A DNA stretch of 64,000 nucleotides from an uncultured Paracoccaceae bacterium (GTDB taxonomy: Bacteria; Pseudomonadota; Alphaproteobacteria; Rhodobacterales; Rhodobacteraceae). Below the pieces are notes generated by a model. The model was not told the origin of the DNA. It saw only the letters and a list, made by a program, of their open reading frames with translations, and did not search any database. The DNA is taken from contig CANMDE010000003.1 in the NCBI GenBank assembly GCA_947496535.1, positions 1-64,000 of the forward strand, read 5' to 3'. The stretch's first letter is position 1. Each line of letters starts with the position of its first letter. Shown here in pieces: positions 53,771 to 63,328 of the stretch. Position numbers and translations under genes: made by a program.

Positions 53771-54847
53771 ATGACCGCCATTGACCCAGATACACTGAAT
53801 GCTGATGCCGAGGCCCGAAAGGCCCGGTTGTTCACACGGATCAACAAGGCCGATGCCTGGTTTCAGGTTTTGGGCCTGAGTTGGGTGACGCCGATCCTCA
53901 AAGCTGTCGCGGGGGACAATCCGCGTGCGCAGATTTCCGAAATCTGGCGTTTGCTTGGTGTGCCGCTTATGGCGATTTTGCTGTTTCTTTTTGCCTGGGC
54001 CAGCTTGGCACCGACGGTGCAGACCTCACTTGGCGCGATACCGGGTCCCGGTGCAGTGTGGGAACAGGCGCAAAACCTGCATGCTGACGCCGTCCGCGAG
54101 GGCGAGAAGGCGACCGCATTCTATGAACGTCAGGACGCGCGGAATGCCGAAGCCCTGGCGAATAATGAGCCAGACAAAGTGCGCGACCGCGTCTATACTG
54201 GCCGGCCCACCTATTACGATCAGATTTGGACATCTATCAAAACGGTGTTCTTCGGCTTTCTGATTGCCTCGATCGTGGCTATTCCGTTGGGGATTGCCGC
54301 TGGTCTGAGCGCGACTGCAAATGCCGCGCTGAACCCGCTGATCCAGATTTTCAAGCCTGTGTCACCGCTGGCATGGTTGCCGATTGTGACGATGATCGTT
54401 TCAGCCACCTATGCAAGTGACGGATTCTTTGCGAAGTCATTTCTGGTCTCTGCAATCACCGTGACCTTGTGTTCGCTGTGGCCCACGCTGATCAATACTG
54501 CATTGGGTGTGGCGAGCATCGACAAGGACCTGGTGAACGTCTCCAAAGTCCTGAAAATGAACACTTATACCAAGATCACCAAGCTGGTGCTGCCGTCCGC
54601 GCTTCCGTTGATCTTTACCGGCCTGCGTCTGTCGCTGGGTGTGGGTTGGATGGTTCTGATCGCGGCGGAAATGCTCGCCCAGAACCCCGGTTTGGGCAAG
54701 TTTGTCTGGGATGAGTTCCAGAACGGATCGTCGCAGTCGCTGGCCAAGATCATCGTGGCTGTGCTGACCATCGGTATCATCGGGTTCCTTCTCGACCGCG
54801 TGATGTATGCGATCCAGTCGCTCTTTACCTTCACGAACCACCGGTGA
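53771..54847 (+). CDS. nrtB: Nitrate ABC transporter permease NrtB
   Basis: A 358-residue inner-membrane permease of the NrtB/SsuC type. After a 60-residue cytosolic start there is one membrane helix ([20 protein letters not shown]), a hydrophilic stretch to about residue 150, then the permease core with [20 protein letters not shown] and the coupling loop [26 protein letters not shown] precedes ATG 53771. Overlaps the next gene at GTGA. Confidence 0.93.
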   Translation: MTAIDPDTLNADAEARKARLFTRINKADAWFQVLGLSWVTPILKAVAGDNPRAQISEIWRLLGVPLMAILLFLFAWASLAPTVQTSLGAIPGPGAVWEQAQNLHADAVREGEKATAFYERQDARNAEALANNEPDKVRDRVYTGRPTYYDQIWTSIKTVFFGFLIASIVAIPLGIAAGLSATANAALNPLIQIFKPVSPLAWLPIVTMIVSATYASDGFFAKSFLVSAITVTLCSLWPTLINTALGVASIDKDLVNVSKVLKMNTYTKITKLVLPSALPLIFTGLRLSLGVGWMVLIAAEMLAQNPGLGKFVWDEFQNGSSQSLAKIIVAVLTIGIIGFLLDRVMYAIQSLFTFTNHR

Positions 54848-54852
54848 GCGCG

Positions 54853-56529
54853 ATGAGCATTCTGACACTCGACAATGTTTCAAAGAGCTTTGGCGACGGT
54901 ACCAGCCGCACGGATGTTCTCAAGAATATCACGCTGAATGTTGAGGAGGGCGAATTTCTTGTGCTTCTCGGATTTTCGGGAACTGGTAAGACGACGCTGA
55001 TCAACATGCTTGCCGGGCTGGATACGCCAACGAAGGGCACGGCCAGTTTCAAGGGTACACCAATTACCGGGCCGGGGCCTGAGCGTGGGGTGATCTTTCA
55101 AAGCTATTCGCTGATGCCATGGCTGACAGTGAGCGGGAATGTTGGCTTGGCGGTTGATACGGTCTTTCCGGGGCTGTCCAAGGCCGAGCGGGCCGCGAAG
55201 GTTGATCACTATGTCAAAATGGTCGGCTTGGGCCATGCGATCAGTCGCCGCCCTGCGGAACTCTCTGGCGGTATGCGTCAACGGGTGAATGTGGCCCGGG
55301 CGTTGGCGATGAACCCTGAAGTGTTGCTGCTGGATGAACCGTTGTCGGCGTTGGATGCTTTGACCCGCGCCAATCTGGCTGATGAGATCGAACATATCTG
55401 GGAAGCCGACAAAAAAACCTGTGTGCTGATCACCAATGATGTGGATGAGGCTATTGTACTGGCTGACCGGATCATTGCCCTGAACCCTGACGGGACGCTG
55501 GGCGAAGAGTTCAAGGTGAACATTCCGCGTCCGCGTGACCGCACCGCGATGAACCACAACGAAACCTTCAAAAGTCTGCGCGCTGAAGTGACCAGCTATC
55601 TGATGGATGTGGGGATTGAGGCGAAGGTGGAAGGCACGCGTTTGTTGCCGGATGTGACCCCGATCCACGGTATTCCGGCAGCGGTGGCGCAATCGCAGGA
55701 AGGGATGATCGATAACCGTTTTCTTGATTTCAGCCAGCTGCACAAGGTTTATCCGACGCCCAAGGGGCCGCTGACTGTTGTCGAGGATTTTGATCTGAAG
55801 ATCGACAGGGGTGAGTTTATTTCCCTGATCGGGCATTCGGGTTGCGGGAAGTCCACCGTGCTGACGATGGCTGCCGGTCTGAACGAGATTTCCAAAGGCG
55901 CGATCAAGCTGGATGGCCGCCATGTGGAAGGGGCTGATCCTGAACGCGCCGTGGTTTTTCAATCGCCAAACCTGTTTCCATGGCTGACGGCCAAGCAAAA
56001 CGTGGCGATTGGGGTCGATAAGGTTTACCCCCGTGCATCGCAGGCTGAACGTCAGGATGTGGTGGAATATTACCTTGAGCGTGTTGGTCTGGCCGACAGC
56101 ATGGATAAGGGTGCGGTGGATCTGTCTAACGGCATGAAGCAGCGGGTGGGGATTGCCCGCGCCTTTGCGTTGTCGCCGAAACTGCTGTTGCTTGATGAAC
56201 CCTTTGGGATGCTGGACAGTCTGACCCGCTGGGAGCTGCAAGAGGTGCTGATGGAGGTGTGGTCGCGCACCAAAGTCACCGCCATTTGTGTGACACATGA
56301 CGTTGATGAAGCCATTCTGCTGGCCGACCGCGTAGTGATGATGACCAACGGGCCGCAGGCGACGATTGGCAAGATCACCAAGGTTGATCTGCCGCGTCCG
56401 CGGACGCGCAAGGCGCTGCTGGAGCATCCTGACTACTACAATTACCGGCAAGAGGTGCTCGATTTCCTTGAGGAATACGAGCACGGCGCGAAGCCCAAAC
56501 CAAAACCCCAAGCCATCGCAGCGGAGTAA
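54853..56529 (+). CDS. nrtC: Nitrate ABC transporter ATPase, tandem NrtC-NrtD fusion
   Basis: A 558-residue protein with two ABC ATPase domains. NBD1: Walker [10 protein letters not shown] (40-48), signature LSGGM (137-141), Walker B LLLDEP with Glu162, but Asn195 in TNDVDEA where the switch histidine (H-loop) should be. NBD2: Walker [10 protein letters not shown] (327-335), signature LSNGM (424-428), Walker B with Glu449, His482 in THDVDEA. Thus one composite site looks normal and the other, formed by NBD1 Walker A and NBD2 signature, looks impaired. In cyanobacteria these are separate proteins. ATG 54853 is chosen; GTG 54844 also possible. Confidence 0.92.
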   Translation: MSILTLDNVSKSFGDGTSRTDVLKNITLNVEEGEFLVLLGFSGTGKTTLINMLAGLDTPTKGTASFKGTPITGPGPERGVIFQSYSLMPWLTVSGNVGLAVDTVFPGLSKAERAAKVDHYVKMVGLGHAISRRPAELSGGMRQRVNVARALAMNPEVLLLDEPLSALDALTRANLADEIEHIWEADKKTCVLITNDVDEAIVLADRIIALNPDGTLGEEFKVNIPRPRDRTAMNHNETFKSLRAEVTSYLMDVGIEAKVEGTRLLPDVTPIHGIPAAVAQSQEGMIDNRFLDFSQLHKVYPTPKGPLTVVEDFDLKIDRGEFISLIGHSGCGKSTVLTMAAGLNEISKGAIKLDGRHVEGADPERAVVFQSPNLFPWLTAKQNVAIGVDKVYPRASQAERQDVVEYYLERVGLADSMDKGAVDLSNGMKQRVGIARAFALSPKLLLLDEPFGMLDSLTRWELQEVLMEVWSRTKVTAICVTHDVDEAILLADRVVMMTNGPQATIGKITKVDLPRPRTRKALLEHPDYYNYRQEVLDFLEEYEHGAKPKPKPQAIAAE

Positions 56530-56534
56530 CGGAT

Positions 56535-56954
56535 ATGACCCCGGATCAAATTACGCTTGTTCAAGACAGCTTCAAGAAGGTGGCCCCGATCAGCGATGCC
56601 GCGGCCGAGATTTTCTATGCCCGGCTGTTTGAAATCGCGCCAGAGGTGAAGCCCTATTTCAAGGGCGACATGACTGAGCAGGGTGCCAAACTGATGGCCA
56701 CTTTGGGCGCGGTTGTGAATGGGTTGCGTGATCTCGATAAGATCGTACCGGTGGCCCAGGAGCTTGCTGTTCGTCATGTCGATTATGGCGTGAAGGCGAA
56801 GGATTACACGCCTGTTGGGGAAGCGCTGATCTATACGCTTGATAAGGGGTTGGGAGATGCGTTTACCCCCGATCTGAAAGAGAGCTGGGTTACGGCATAT
56901 ACCACATTGTCGTCGGTCATGATCGGTGCCGCCTATCCGGAGGCCGCGGAATGA
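56535..56954 (+). CDS. Single-domain globin (Vgb/flavohaemoglobin-type)
   Basis: A 139-residue globin related to the haem domain of flavohaemoglobins: Tyr28 at B10, Phe42 at CD1, Gln49 near E7 and proximal His81 in AVRHVDYGVKAKDY. The Tyr/Gln distal pair is common in globins that handle O2 and NO. No FAD/NAD reductase domain is attached. It lies five bases after nrtCD and overlaps nirB by four, so it is made with the nitrite reductase and may remove NO formed from nitrite, with NirB or another protein as reductant (inference). Confidence 0.9.
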   Translation: MTPDQITLVQDSFKKVAPISDAAAEIFYARLFEIAPEVKPYFKGDMTEQGAKLMATLGAVVNGLRDLDKIVPVAQELAVRHVDYGVKAKDYTPVGEALIYTLDKGLGDAFTPDLKESWVTAYTTLSSVMIGAAYPEAAE

Positions 56955-59380
56955 CCAAGAAACTAGTCGTCATTGGGGCGGGCATGGCCTCTGGCCGGGT
57001 GCTGGAACATCTGTTTGACGCGGGCGCTGATTATGACGTGACCCTGTTCAACGCCGAGCCGCGCGGGAATTACAATCGCATCATGCTGTCGCCCGTGCTG
57101 TCTGGTGAAAAGACCTATGATGATATCGTAACCCATGATGTTAATTGGTATGAAAGCCATGGTGTGACGTGCCGGTTTGGCGAGCATATCACGGCCATGG
57201 ATCGTGAGGCGAAGACGGTGACCGGTCAGAACGGCACGGTGTCCTATGACAAGCTGTTGATTGCGACAGGGTCGGCCCCTTTCATTATTCCGGTGCAGGG
57301 CAAGGATTTGCCCGGTGTGATCACCTACCGTGATCTTGATGACACCAACGCCATGATCGATGCCGCAGCCAAGGGTGGTAAGGCCGTCGTGATTGGCGGT
57401 GGTCTCTTGGGCCTTGAAGCGGCTGCCGGTTTGAAAGAGCGCGGCATGGACGTGACCGTGCTGCACCTGATGGGCCATCTGATGGAACGTCAGCTGGACG
57501 AGGCTGCGGGCTATCTGCTGCGCCGTGATCTTGAGGATCGCGGGATCAAGGTGAAGTGCCGTGCCTCGACCGCTGCGATATTGGGTGAAACGCATGTCGA
57601 AGGCGTGATGCTGGAGGACAACGAGGGGCTTGAGGCCGATCTGGTTGTGATGGCGGTGGGCATTCGTCCTGAGACCCGCCTTGCCAACGATGCCCATCTT
57701 GACGTCGCACGTGGGATCGAGGTGAACGCGCAGATGCAGACCTCTGACCCGGATGTTTATGCGGTCGGCGAATGCGTTGAGTTTGATGGTCAGCTTTTTG
57801 GTCTTGTCGCACCGCTTTATGATCAGGCCAAGGTCGTGGCGAAGAGTCTTGTGGACGAGGCTGATGTCTTCTTGCCGAAAGAGCTTTCCACCAAGCTGAA
57901 AGTCACTGGTTGTGATCTGTTCAGTGCCGGTGATTTTGCCGATGGCGAAGGGCGCGAGGACATCGTTTTCCGCGATCCTGCGCGCGGTGTCTATCGCCGC
58001 TTGGTGGTCGAGGATGATGCGGTCGTTGGTGCCGTCATGTATGGCGATACCGCTGACAGCAACTGGTTCTTTGGCCTGATCAAGGACAAAACCGACATTT
58101 CCGAGATGCGCGATACGCTGATCTTTGGACCCGCCTATCAGGGGGGCACCCCCATGGACCCGTTGGCGGCCGTTGCAGCCTTACCGCGTGATGCAGAAAT
58201 CTGTGGTTGCAACGGCATTTGTAAGGGCCAGATTGAGGATGCAATCGCCGATGGCGCGACTGACTTAGGTGCCGTTCGCGCCGTTACCAAGGCGTCCGGT
58301 TCCTGCGGTACCTGTACCGGACTGGTCGAACAGGTTCTTGCCGTCACGCTAGGCGATGATTTCGTCATTCCTGCCGCCCAGTCGATCTGCGGCTGTACCG
58401 ACATGACGCATGAAGATGTCCGCCGCATGATCAAGTCGCGCGAGCTGAAGTCGATGCCTGCCGTTTGGCAGGAATGCGGGTGGAAGACGTCCTGCGGGTG
58501 TCATGTTTGTCGTCCTGCGCTGAACTTTTATCTGCTGGCTGACTGGCCGCTGGAATACGCAGATGACCCGCAAAGCCGGTTCATCAACGAACGCAAGCAC
58601 GCCAATATCCAGAAAGACGGCACATTCAGCGTCGTGCCGCGCATGTGGGGTGGGATCACCACGCCGGATGAGCTGCGTGCGATTGCCGATGCTGCCGAAA
58701 AATTTGCTGTGCCGACCGTGAAAGTCACCGGTGGCCAGCGGATTGATCTGCTCGGCGTCAAAGGTGAAGATCTGCCCGCGATCTGGAAGGACCTGAACGA
58801 TGCCGGCATGGTGTCGGGCTATGCCTATTCCAAGGGTTTGCGGACCGTCAAAACCTGTGTCGGCACCGACCATTGCCGGTTTGGCACGCAGGATTCGACC
58901 GGCCTGGGTGTTAAGCTTGAAAAGACGCTTCATGGTTCCTGGACGCCGCACAAGCTGAAGCTGGCTGTGTCGGGGTGCCCGCGCAACTGCGCCGAGGCGA
59001 CCTGTAAGGACATCGGCGTGATCTGCGTCGATAGTGGCTATCAGGTCAGCATTGGTGGTGCGGCCGGGATGGATGTGAAGGAAACTGAGCTTCTTATTCA
59101 GGTGCCGACTGAGGAAGAAACGATTGATGTGATCAAGGCGGTCACGCAGCTTTATCGTGAAAACGCAAAGTATCTGGACCGTATCTATAAATGGATGGCG
59201 AAGGTGGGCCTTGATTGGATCGAGGAGCAGATTGTCGATCTGGAAACCCGTCAGGCGCTGGTTGACCGATTTGAGCTGTCGCAATCGATCTATCGCAAAG
59301 ACCCGTGGGCCGAGCATGCCACCAAGAAGGCCGAAACCTATCAGCCCTTGGCTGACCTTAAACTGGAGGCCGCGGAATGA
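56951..59380 (+). CDS. nirB: Assimilatory nitrite reductase [NAD(P)H], large subunit NirB
   Basis: An 809-residue enzyme that reduces nitrite to ammonium with six electrons. Domains in order: FAD/NAD(P)H-binding (VVIGAGMASGRVLEHL; second Rossmann VVIGGGLLGLEAAAGL), BFD-like [2Fe-2S] regions (CGCNGICKG...CGTCTGLVEQV; a second set with CGCTDMTHEDV and CGWKTSCGCHVC), ferredoxin-like nitrite reductase domain, and the sirohaem/[4Fe-4S] site (KTCVGTDHCRFGTQDS and SGCPRNCAEATCKDIGV). Overlaps nirD at the end. Confidence 0.96.
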   Translation: MTKKLVVIGAGMASGRVLEHLFDAGADYDVTLFNAEPRGNYNRIMLSPVLSGEKTYDDIVTHDVNWYESHGVTCRFGEHITAMDREAKTVTGQNGTVSYDKLLIATGSAPFIIPVQGKDLPGVITYRDLDDTNAMIDAAAKGGKAVVIGGGLLGLEAAAGLKERGMDVTVLHLMGHLMERQLDEAAGYLLRRDLEDRGIKVKCRASTAAILGETHVEGVMLEDNEGLEADLVVMAVGIRPETRLANDAHLDVARGIEVNAQMQTSDPDVYAVGECVEFDGQLFGLVAPLYDQAKVVAKSLVDEADVFLPKELSTKLKVTGCDLFSAGDFADGEGREDIVFRDPARGVYRRLVVEDDAVVGAVMYGDTADSNWFFGLIKDKTDISEMRDTLIFGPAYQGGTPMDPLAAVAALPRDAEICGCNGICKGQIEDAIADGATDLGAVRAVTKASGSCGTCTGLVEQVLAVTLGDDFVIPAAQSICGCTDMTHEDVRRMIKSRELKSMPAVWQECGWKTSCGCHVCRPALNFYLLADWPLEYADDPQSRFINERKHANIQKDGTFSVVPRMWGGITTPDELRAIADAAEKFAVPTVKVTGGQRIDLLGVKGEDLPAIWKDLNDAGMVSGYAYSKGLRTVKTCVGTDHCRFGTQDSTGLGVKLEKTLHGSWTPHKLKLAVSGCPRNCAEATCKDIGVICVDSGYQVSIGGAAGMDVKETELLIQVPTEEETIDVIKAVTQLYRENAKYLDRIYKWMAKVGLDWIEEQIVDLETRQALVDRFELSQSIYRKDPWAEHATKKAETYQPLADLKLEAAE

Positions 59381-59715
59381 GCGACTGGATCGATATTGCC
59401 GCCTTGGATGCGGTCCCGCAGCGTGGGGCGCGGATGGTGAAGACCGCAGATGGTTGTGTCGCGGTGTTTCGCACAGCCGAGGATGAGGTCTTTGCCCTTG
59501 ATAACGCCTGCCCGCACAAACAGGGGCCATTGGCCGAGGGGATTGTGCATGGCAAGGCCGTAACTTGCCCGCTGCATAACTGGGTCATCTCACTGGAAAC
59601 GGGCCTTGTGCAGGGCAATGACGAGGGGCAGGTCGCCACATATCCCGCCCGTGTCGAAGGCGGGCGTATCCTGTTGGATGGGTCTTTCATGAACAGGCTG
59701 CGGGGAGCGGCCTGA
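59377..59715 (+). CDS. nirD: Nitrite reductase small subunit NirD (Rieske)
   Basis: A 112-residue Rieske-type protein: CPHKQGPLAEG (Cys-x-His) and CPLHNWVISLETG (Cys-x-x-His) provide the ligands for a [2Fe-2S] cluster in authentic Rieske proteins. It supports electron flow in NirB. In E. coli NirD the ligands are missing; here they are present. Start overlaps the nirB stop by four bases. Confidence 0.95.
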   Translation: MSDWIDIAALDAVPQRGARMVKTADGCVAVFRTAEDEVFALDNACPHKQGPLAEGIVHGKAVTCPLHNWVISLETGLVQGNDEGQVATYPARVEGGRILLDGSFMNRLRGAA

Positions 59716-59855
59716 GCCTGTCATCAAACCGAAATAGAAGAACTTGCTGGGGTCAATATGGACAGCCCCAGACCACCGAAAAGGCGTCACGACCAAGGGA
59801 GGGTACGACCAGAAGCCGAGAACGGCTCTGAAATACCAACAACAGGAGAAGTGAA

Positions 59856-60695
59856 ATGTCCTACGTCCCACCGAGTGACTTCGCCACAAAAATGATCGAT
59901 GCAGGCGAAGCGAAAGTACATATGTCGACCAAGGATACGTTGATCCGGAGTTATATGGCTGGTGCGATCCTGGCTCTCGCGGCGGCCTTTGCCGTGACAG
60001 TCGCGGTTCAGACGGGTCAGTTCTTAATCGGTGCGTTGTTGTTTCCTGTAGGTTTTTGCATGATCTACCTGCTTGGGTTCGATCTTTTGACCGGTGTGTT
60101 TACCCTTGTTCCTTTGGCTTTGTTTGACAAGCGCCCCGGCGTGACCGTCAAATCGATGCTGCGCAACTGGGGTCTGGTTTTTGTTGGTAATTTCGCCGGT
60201 GCCATGACGGTTGCCCTGTTCATGGCCATTATCTTTACCACCGGGTTTGCGGAGCCGCCCAATGAGGTTGGTCAGCGCATCGGTTCGATCGGGGAGTCCC
60301 GAACGGTTGGTTATGCCGAACACGGCGCATCGGGGATGCTGACGCTGTTTGTTCGCGCGATGATGTGCAACTGGATGGTTTCTACCGGGGTTGTCGCGGC
60401 GATGATGTCGACCTCTGTTCCCGGCAAGGTCATGGCGATGTGGATGCCGATCCTTGTGTTCTTCTACATGGGCTTTGAGCATTCGATCGTGAACATGTTC
60501 CTGTTCCCATCGGGCATTCTGCTGGGCGGCCATTTCACATGGATGGATTACTTTCTATGGAATGAGATCCCGACGGTCATTGGCAACCTTTTCGGTGGTC
60601 TGATCTTTGTTGGCGCGATGATCTACGGCACCCATTACAAGAAATCCTCAGACGAAGATGATGCGCAACCCGTGCGTATCGTCGCTGCTGAGTAA
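59856..60695 (+). CDS. nirC: Formate/nitrite transporter family protein NirC
   Basis: A 279-residue inner-membrane FNT channel with six segments and the conserved GFCMIYLLGFDLLTGVFTLV, NWGLVFVGNFAGAMTV, CNWMVSTGVVAAMMSTSVPG and FEHSIVNMFLFPSGILLG segments. It moves nitrite across the membrane. AGGAG precedes ATG 59856. The 140-base gap after nirD has small hairpins (GCTGGGGTC...GACAGCCCCAG) and no gene. Confidence 0.93.
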   Translation: MSYVPPSDFATKMIDAGEAKVHMSTKDTLIRSYMAGAILALAAAFAVTVAVQTGQFLIGALLFPVGFCMIYLLGFDLLTGVFTLVPLALFDKRPGVTVKSMLRNWGLVFVGNFAGAMTVALFMAIIFTTGFAEPPNEVGQRIGSIGESRTVGYAEHGASGMLTLFVRAMMCNWMVSTGVVAAMMSTSVPGKVMAMWMPILVFFYMGFEHSIVNMFLFPSGILLGGHFTWMDYFLWNEIPTVIGNLFGGLIFVGAMIYGTHYKKSSDEDDAQPVRIVAAE

Positions 60696-60718
60696 GCGTG
60701 AAGAAAGGTGGTGCGCGG

Positions 60719-63328
60719 ATGGCGCAGAAAGATCCAGCGTTAACCTGTACCACCTGTCCCTATTGTGGCGTCGGCTGCGGTGTTTTGGCCGCGGCCGATG
60801 GCACGATTAAGGGTGACCCTGATCACCCGGCCAATTTCGGGCGCTTGTGTTCAAAAGGGTCCGCACTGGGCGAGACCATCGATCTTGAAGGCCGCCTCCT
60901 GTATCCGCAGGTGATGGACCAGCGCGCGCGCTGGGATGATGCGCTTGATCTGGTAGCGCGCAAGTTTTCCAATGCCGTGCGTGATTTCGGGCCGGATAGC
61001 GTGGCGTTTTATGTCTCGGGTCAGTTGCTGACCGAGGATTACTACGTCGCGAACAAGCTGATGAAGGGCTATATCGGGTCGGCCAATATCGATACCAATT
61101 CGCGCCTTTGCATGGCGTCGTCGGTGGCTGGGCATAAGCGGGCATTTGGCACGGATACGGTGCCCGGCACCTATGCTGATCTCGAAGAAGCTGATCTGAT
61201 TGTGCTGGTGGGGTCAAACCTCGCCTGGTGCCATCCGGTTTTGTATCAGCGTGTGGCAGCGGCAAAGGCTGAGAGGCCACAGATGCGGGTGGTGAATATT
61301 GATCCGCGCGTGACGGCGACCAGCGATTTGGCAGATATGTATCTGCAAATCGCGCCTGATGGGGATGTGGCGCTGTTTAGCGGGTTGCTTGCGCATCTGG
61401 CTGAGAATGATTTGTTGGATGACGCATATGTCGCGGCGCATGTGGACGGGTTGGATGCCGCCCTTGCCGCCGCGCAGGCGACTGATCCGACACAGAGCGG
61501 GTTGAGTGCCGCTGATCTCGCTGCGTTTTACGCGATGTGGGCCGGGACGCGGAAGGTTGTCACGATCTATTCGCAAGGGGTGAACCAGTCGGCCTGCGGG
61601 ACCGATAAGGTTAATGCGATTATCAACTGTCATCTGGCGACGGGCCGGATCGGGGCGCCCGGTTGTGGTCCGTTTTCGGTGACGGGTCAGCCCAATGCGA
61701 TGGGTGGGCGCGAGACGGGCGGTCTGGCCAATATGCTTGCTGCGCATCTGGATATTGAGAATGAAGCCCATCGCGACGCGGTGCAGGGTGCCTGGGACAG
61801 CCCCTTGATCTGCACCACCGCCGGGTTGAAGGCGGTTGATCTGTTTGAGGCTTGTGCTGACGGGCGGATCAAGGCGCTTTGGGTGATGTCCACCAATCCG
61901 GCGGTCAGTATGCCGGATGCCGATGGCGTGGCCGAGGCGATCCGCAATGTGCCGTTTACCGTTGTGTCGGATATCATGGCGCGGACCGATACCGGCGATC
62001 TGGCGGATGTGCTGCTACCAGCCGCTGGTTGGGGTGAGAAATCAGGTACGGTGACGAATTCAGAGCGACGGATTTCGCGGCAGCGGGCGTTTTTGCCGGT
62101 GCCGGGGGAGGCGCGGCCTGATTGGCAGATCGTTTGTGATGTGGCTGCCCGGATGGGCTTTGACGGGTTTGATTATGACAGTCCGGCAGCTGTGTTTCGG
62201 GAATATGCGGCGCTGACGCAGGTTAGTCAGGATTTTGGCAAGGATCTGGATCTGACGGCGTTGGCTGACCTTTCGGATGATGCCTATGATGATTTGCGCC
62301 CGGTTCAGTGGCCGGTGAATGGGGGCGAGACACGGTTTTTCGCGGATGGCGGGTTTTATCATGCGGGCGGGAAGGCCCGTATGTTGGCGGTTGCCGCCCC
62401 TGAACTGGCCCCGCAATCACGCGCGTTCCGTCTGAACACTGGGCGCAATCGCGATCAGTGGCATACTATGACGCGAACGGGCAAGTCGCCGAAGCTTGGG
62501 TCGCATCTGGCGGAACCTTATGTGGAAATTCACCCTGATGATGCGGCCCGTTTGGGCGTTGGTCCGGCTGAACTGGTGCAGTTGACGGGTGACGGTGGGC
62601 GCGGTGTGTTTCGGGCACTGATTTCTCAGAAGGTGGCCAAAGGCACGCTATTTGCGCCGCTCCATTGGACGCGGCAGGGCTCTTCTGCGGGGTGGATCAA
62701 CGGCATGGTGCCCGGGGTAGTGGACCCTGTGTCGGGGCAGCCTGCGCTTAAGGCGGCCTCGGTGGACGCGGCACGGTTTGCCGCTGGCTGGTATGGGTTT
62801 GCCGTGTCGGCCCATCTGATGGAGCCGACTCGGCCTTATGCCGCGATTGCCCGGACCGCGACCGGTTGGCAGGCCGAGGTGGCAGGGATCAAGACACCAA
62901 GCGATTGGGAGGCCGAAGCGCGCAGTGTAACGGGCATGATGGCCGGCGACGCTGCGGTGATGTATGATGACCGTGCGGGGCAGACCCGCGTGGCCATTGT
63001 TGAGGATGGAAAAATCACAGCTTTGTTCTTTGCAGCCCCAGACCCTGTTGCCGTCGCCCGGCAACATGCGGCGTCGCTGATTGGGTCGGATGTGGCGGGG
63101 CTTGTAGCACTTGCCGGTCGCCCGGCAGCGGATCAGCCTGATCCCGGTGCGATTGTCTGTGCGTGTTATAGCGTGGGTGTGAATACACTGAAGGATGCGA
63201 TTGCGGGCGGTGTGGGGAGCGTGGCGGCTTTGGGTGAGGCGACATGCGCGGGGACGAATTGCGGGTCGTGCAAGCCCGAGTTGGCCGCTTTGATCGGGCA
63301 GTTCAAGCTGCCGATGGCTGCCGAATGA
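60719..63328 (+). CDS. nasA: Assimilatory nitrate reductase, catalytic subunit NasA
   Basis: An 869-residue molybdopterin enzyme reducing nitrate to nitrite. The N-terminal [4Fe-4S] site is CTTCPYCGVGCGV (Cys10, 13, 16, 20) with GRLCSKGSALGE downstream. Molybdopterin regions include SRLCMASSVAGHKRAFGTD, TGRIGAPGCGPFSVTGQPNA and NTGRNRDQWHTMTRTGKSP. A C-terminal BFD-like [2Fe-2S] domain (ACYSVGVNTLKDAI, CAGTNCGSCKPEL) is typical of NasA/NasC. ATG 60719 has AAAGGTGG; GTG 60698 upstream is a weaker choice. It overlaps the next gene by ATGA. Confidence 0.96.
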   Translation: MAQKDPALTCTTCPYCGVGCGVLAAADGTIKGDPDHPANFGRLCSKGSALGETIDLEGRLLYPQVMDQRARWDDALDLVARKFSNAVRDFGPDSVAFYVSGQLLTEDYYVANKLMKGYIGSANIDTNSRLCMASSVAGHKRAFGTDTVPGTYADLEEADLIVLVGSNLAWCHPVLYQRVAAAKAERPQMRVVNIDPRVTATSDLADMYLQIAPDGDVALFSGLLAHLAENDLLDDAYVAAHVDGLDAALAAAQATDPTQSGLSAADLAAFYAMWAGTRKVVTIYSQGVNQSACGTDKVNAIINCHLATGRIGAPGCGPFSVTGQPNAMGGRETGGLANMLAAHLDIENEAHRDAVQGAWDSPLICTTAGLKAVDLFEACADGRIKALWVMSTNPAVSMPDADGVAEAIRNVPFTVVSDIMARTDTGDLADVLLPAAGWGEKSGTVTNSERRISRQRAFLPVPGEARPDWQIVCDVAARMGFDGFDYDSPAAVFREYAALTQVSQDFGKDLDLTALADLSDDAYDDLRPVQWPVNGGETRFFADGGFYHAGGKARMLAVAAPELAPQSRAFRLNTGRNRDQWHTMTRTGKSPKLGSHLAEPYVEIHPDDAARLGVGPAELVQLTGDGGRGVFRALISQKVAKGTLFAPLHWTRQGSSAGWINGMVPGVVDPVSGQPALKAASVDAARFAAGWYGFAVSAHLMEPTRPYAAIARTATGWQAEVAGIKTPSDWEAEARSVTGMMAGDAAVMYDDRAGQTRVAIVEDGKITALFFAAPDPVAVARQHAASLIGSDVAGLVALAGRPAADQPDPGAIVCACYSVGVNTLKDAIAGGVGSVAALGEATCAGTNCGSCKPELAALIGQFKLPMAAE

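Noticed and set aside
54880..56511. 543-codon open frame antisense to nrtCD
   Set aside because: It mirrors the codon pattern of the real gene on the other strand; the translation is rich in His, Gln, Arg and resembles no protein.
58349..59530. 393-codon open frame antisense to nirB
   Set aside because: Same reason: antisense to a confidently identified enzyme, no family features.
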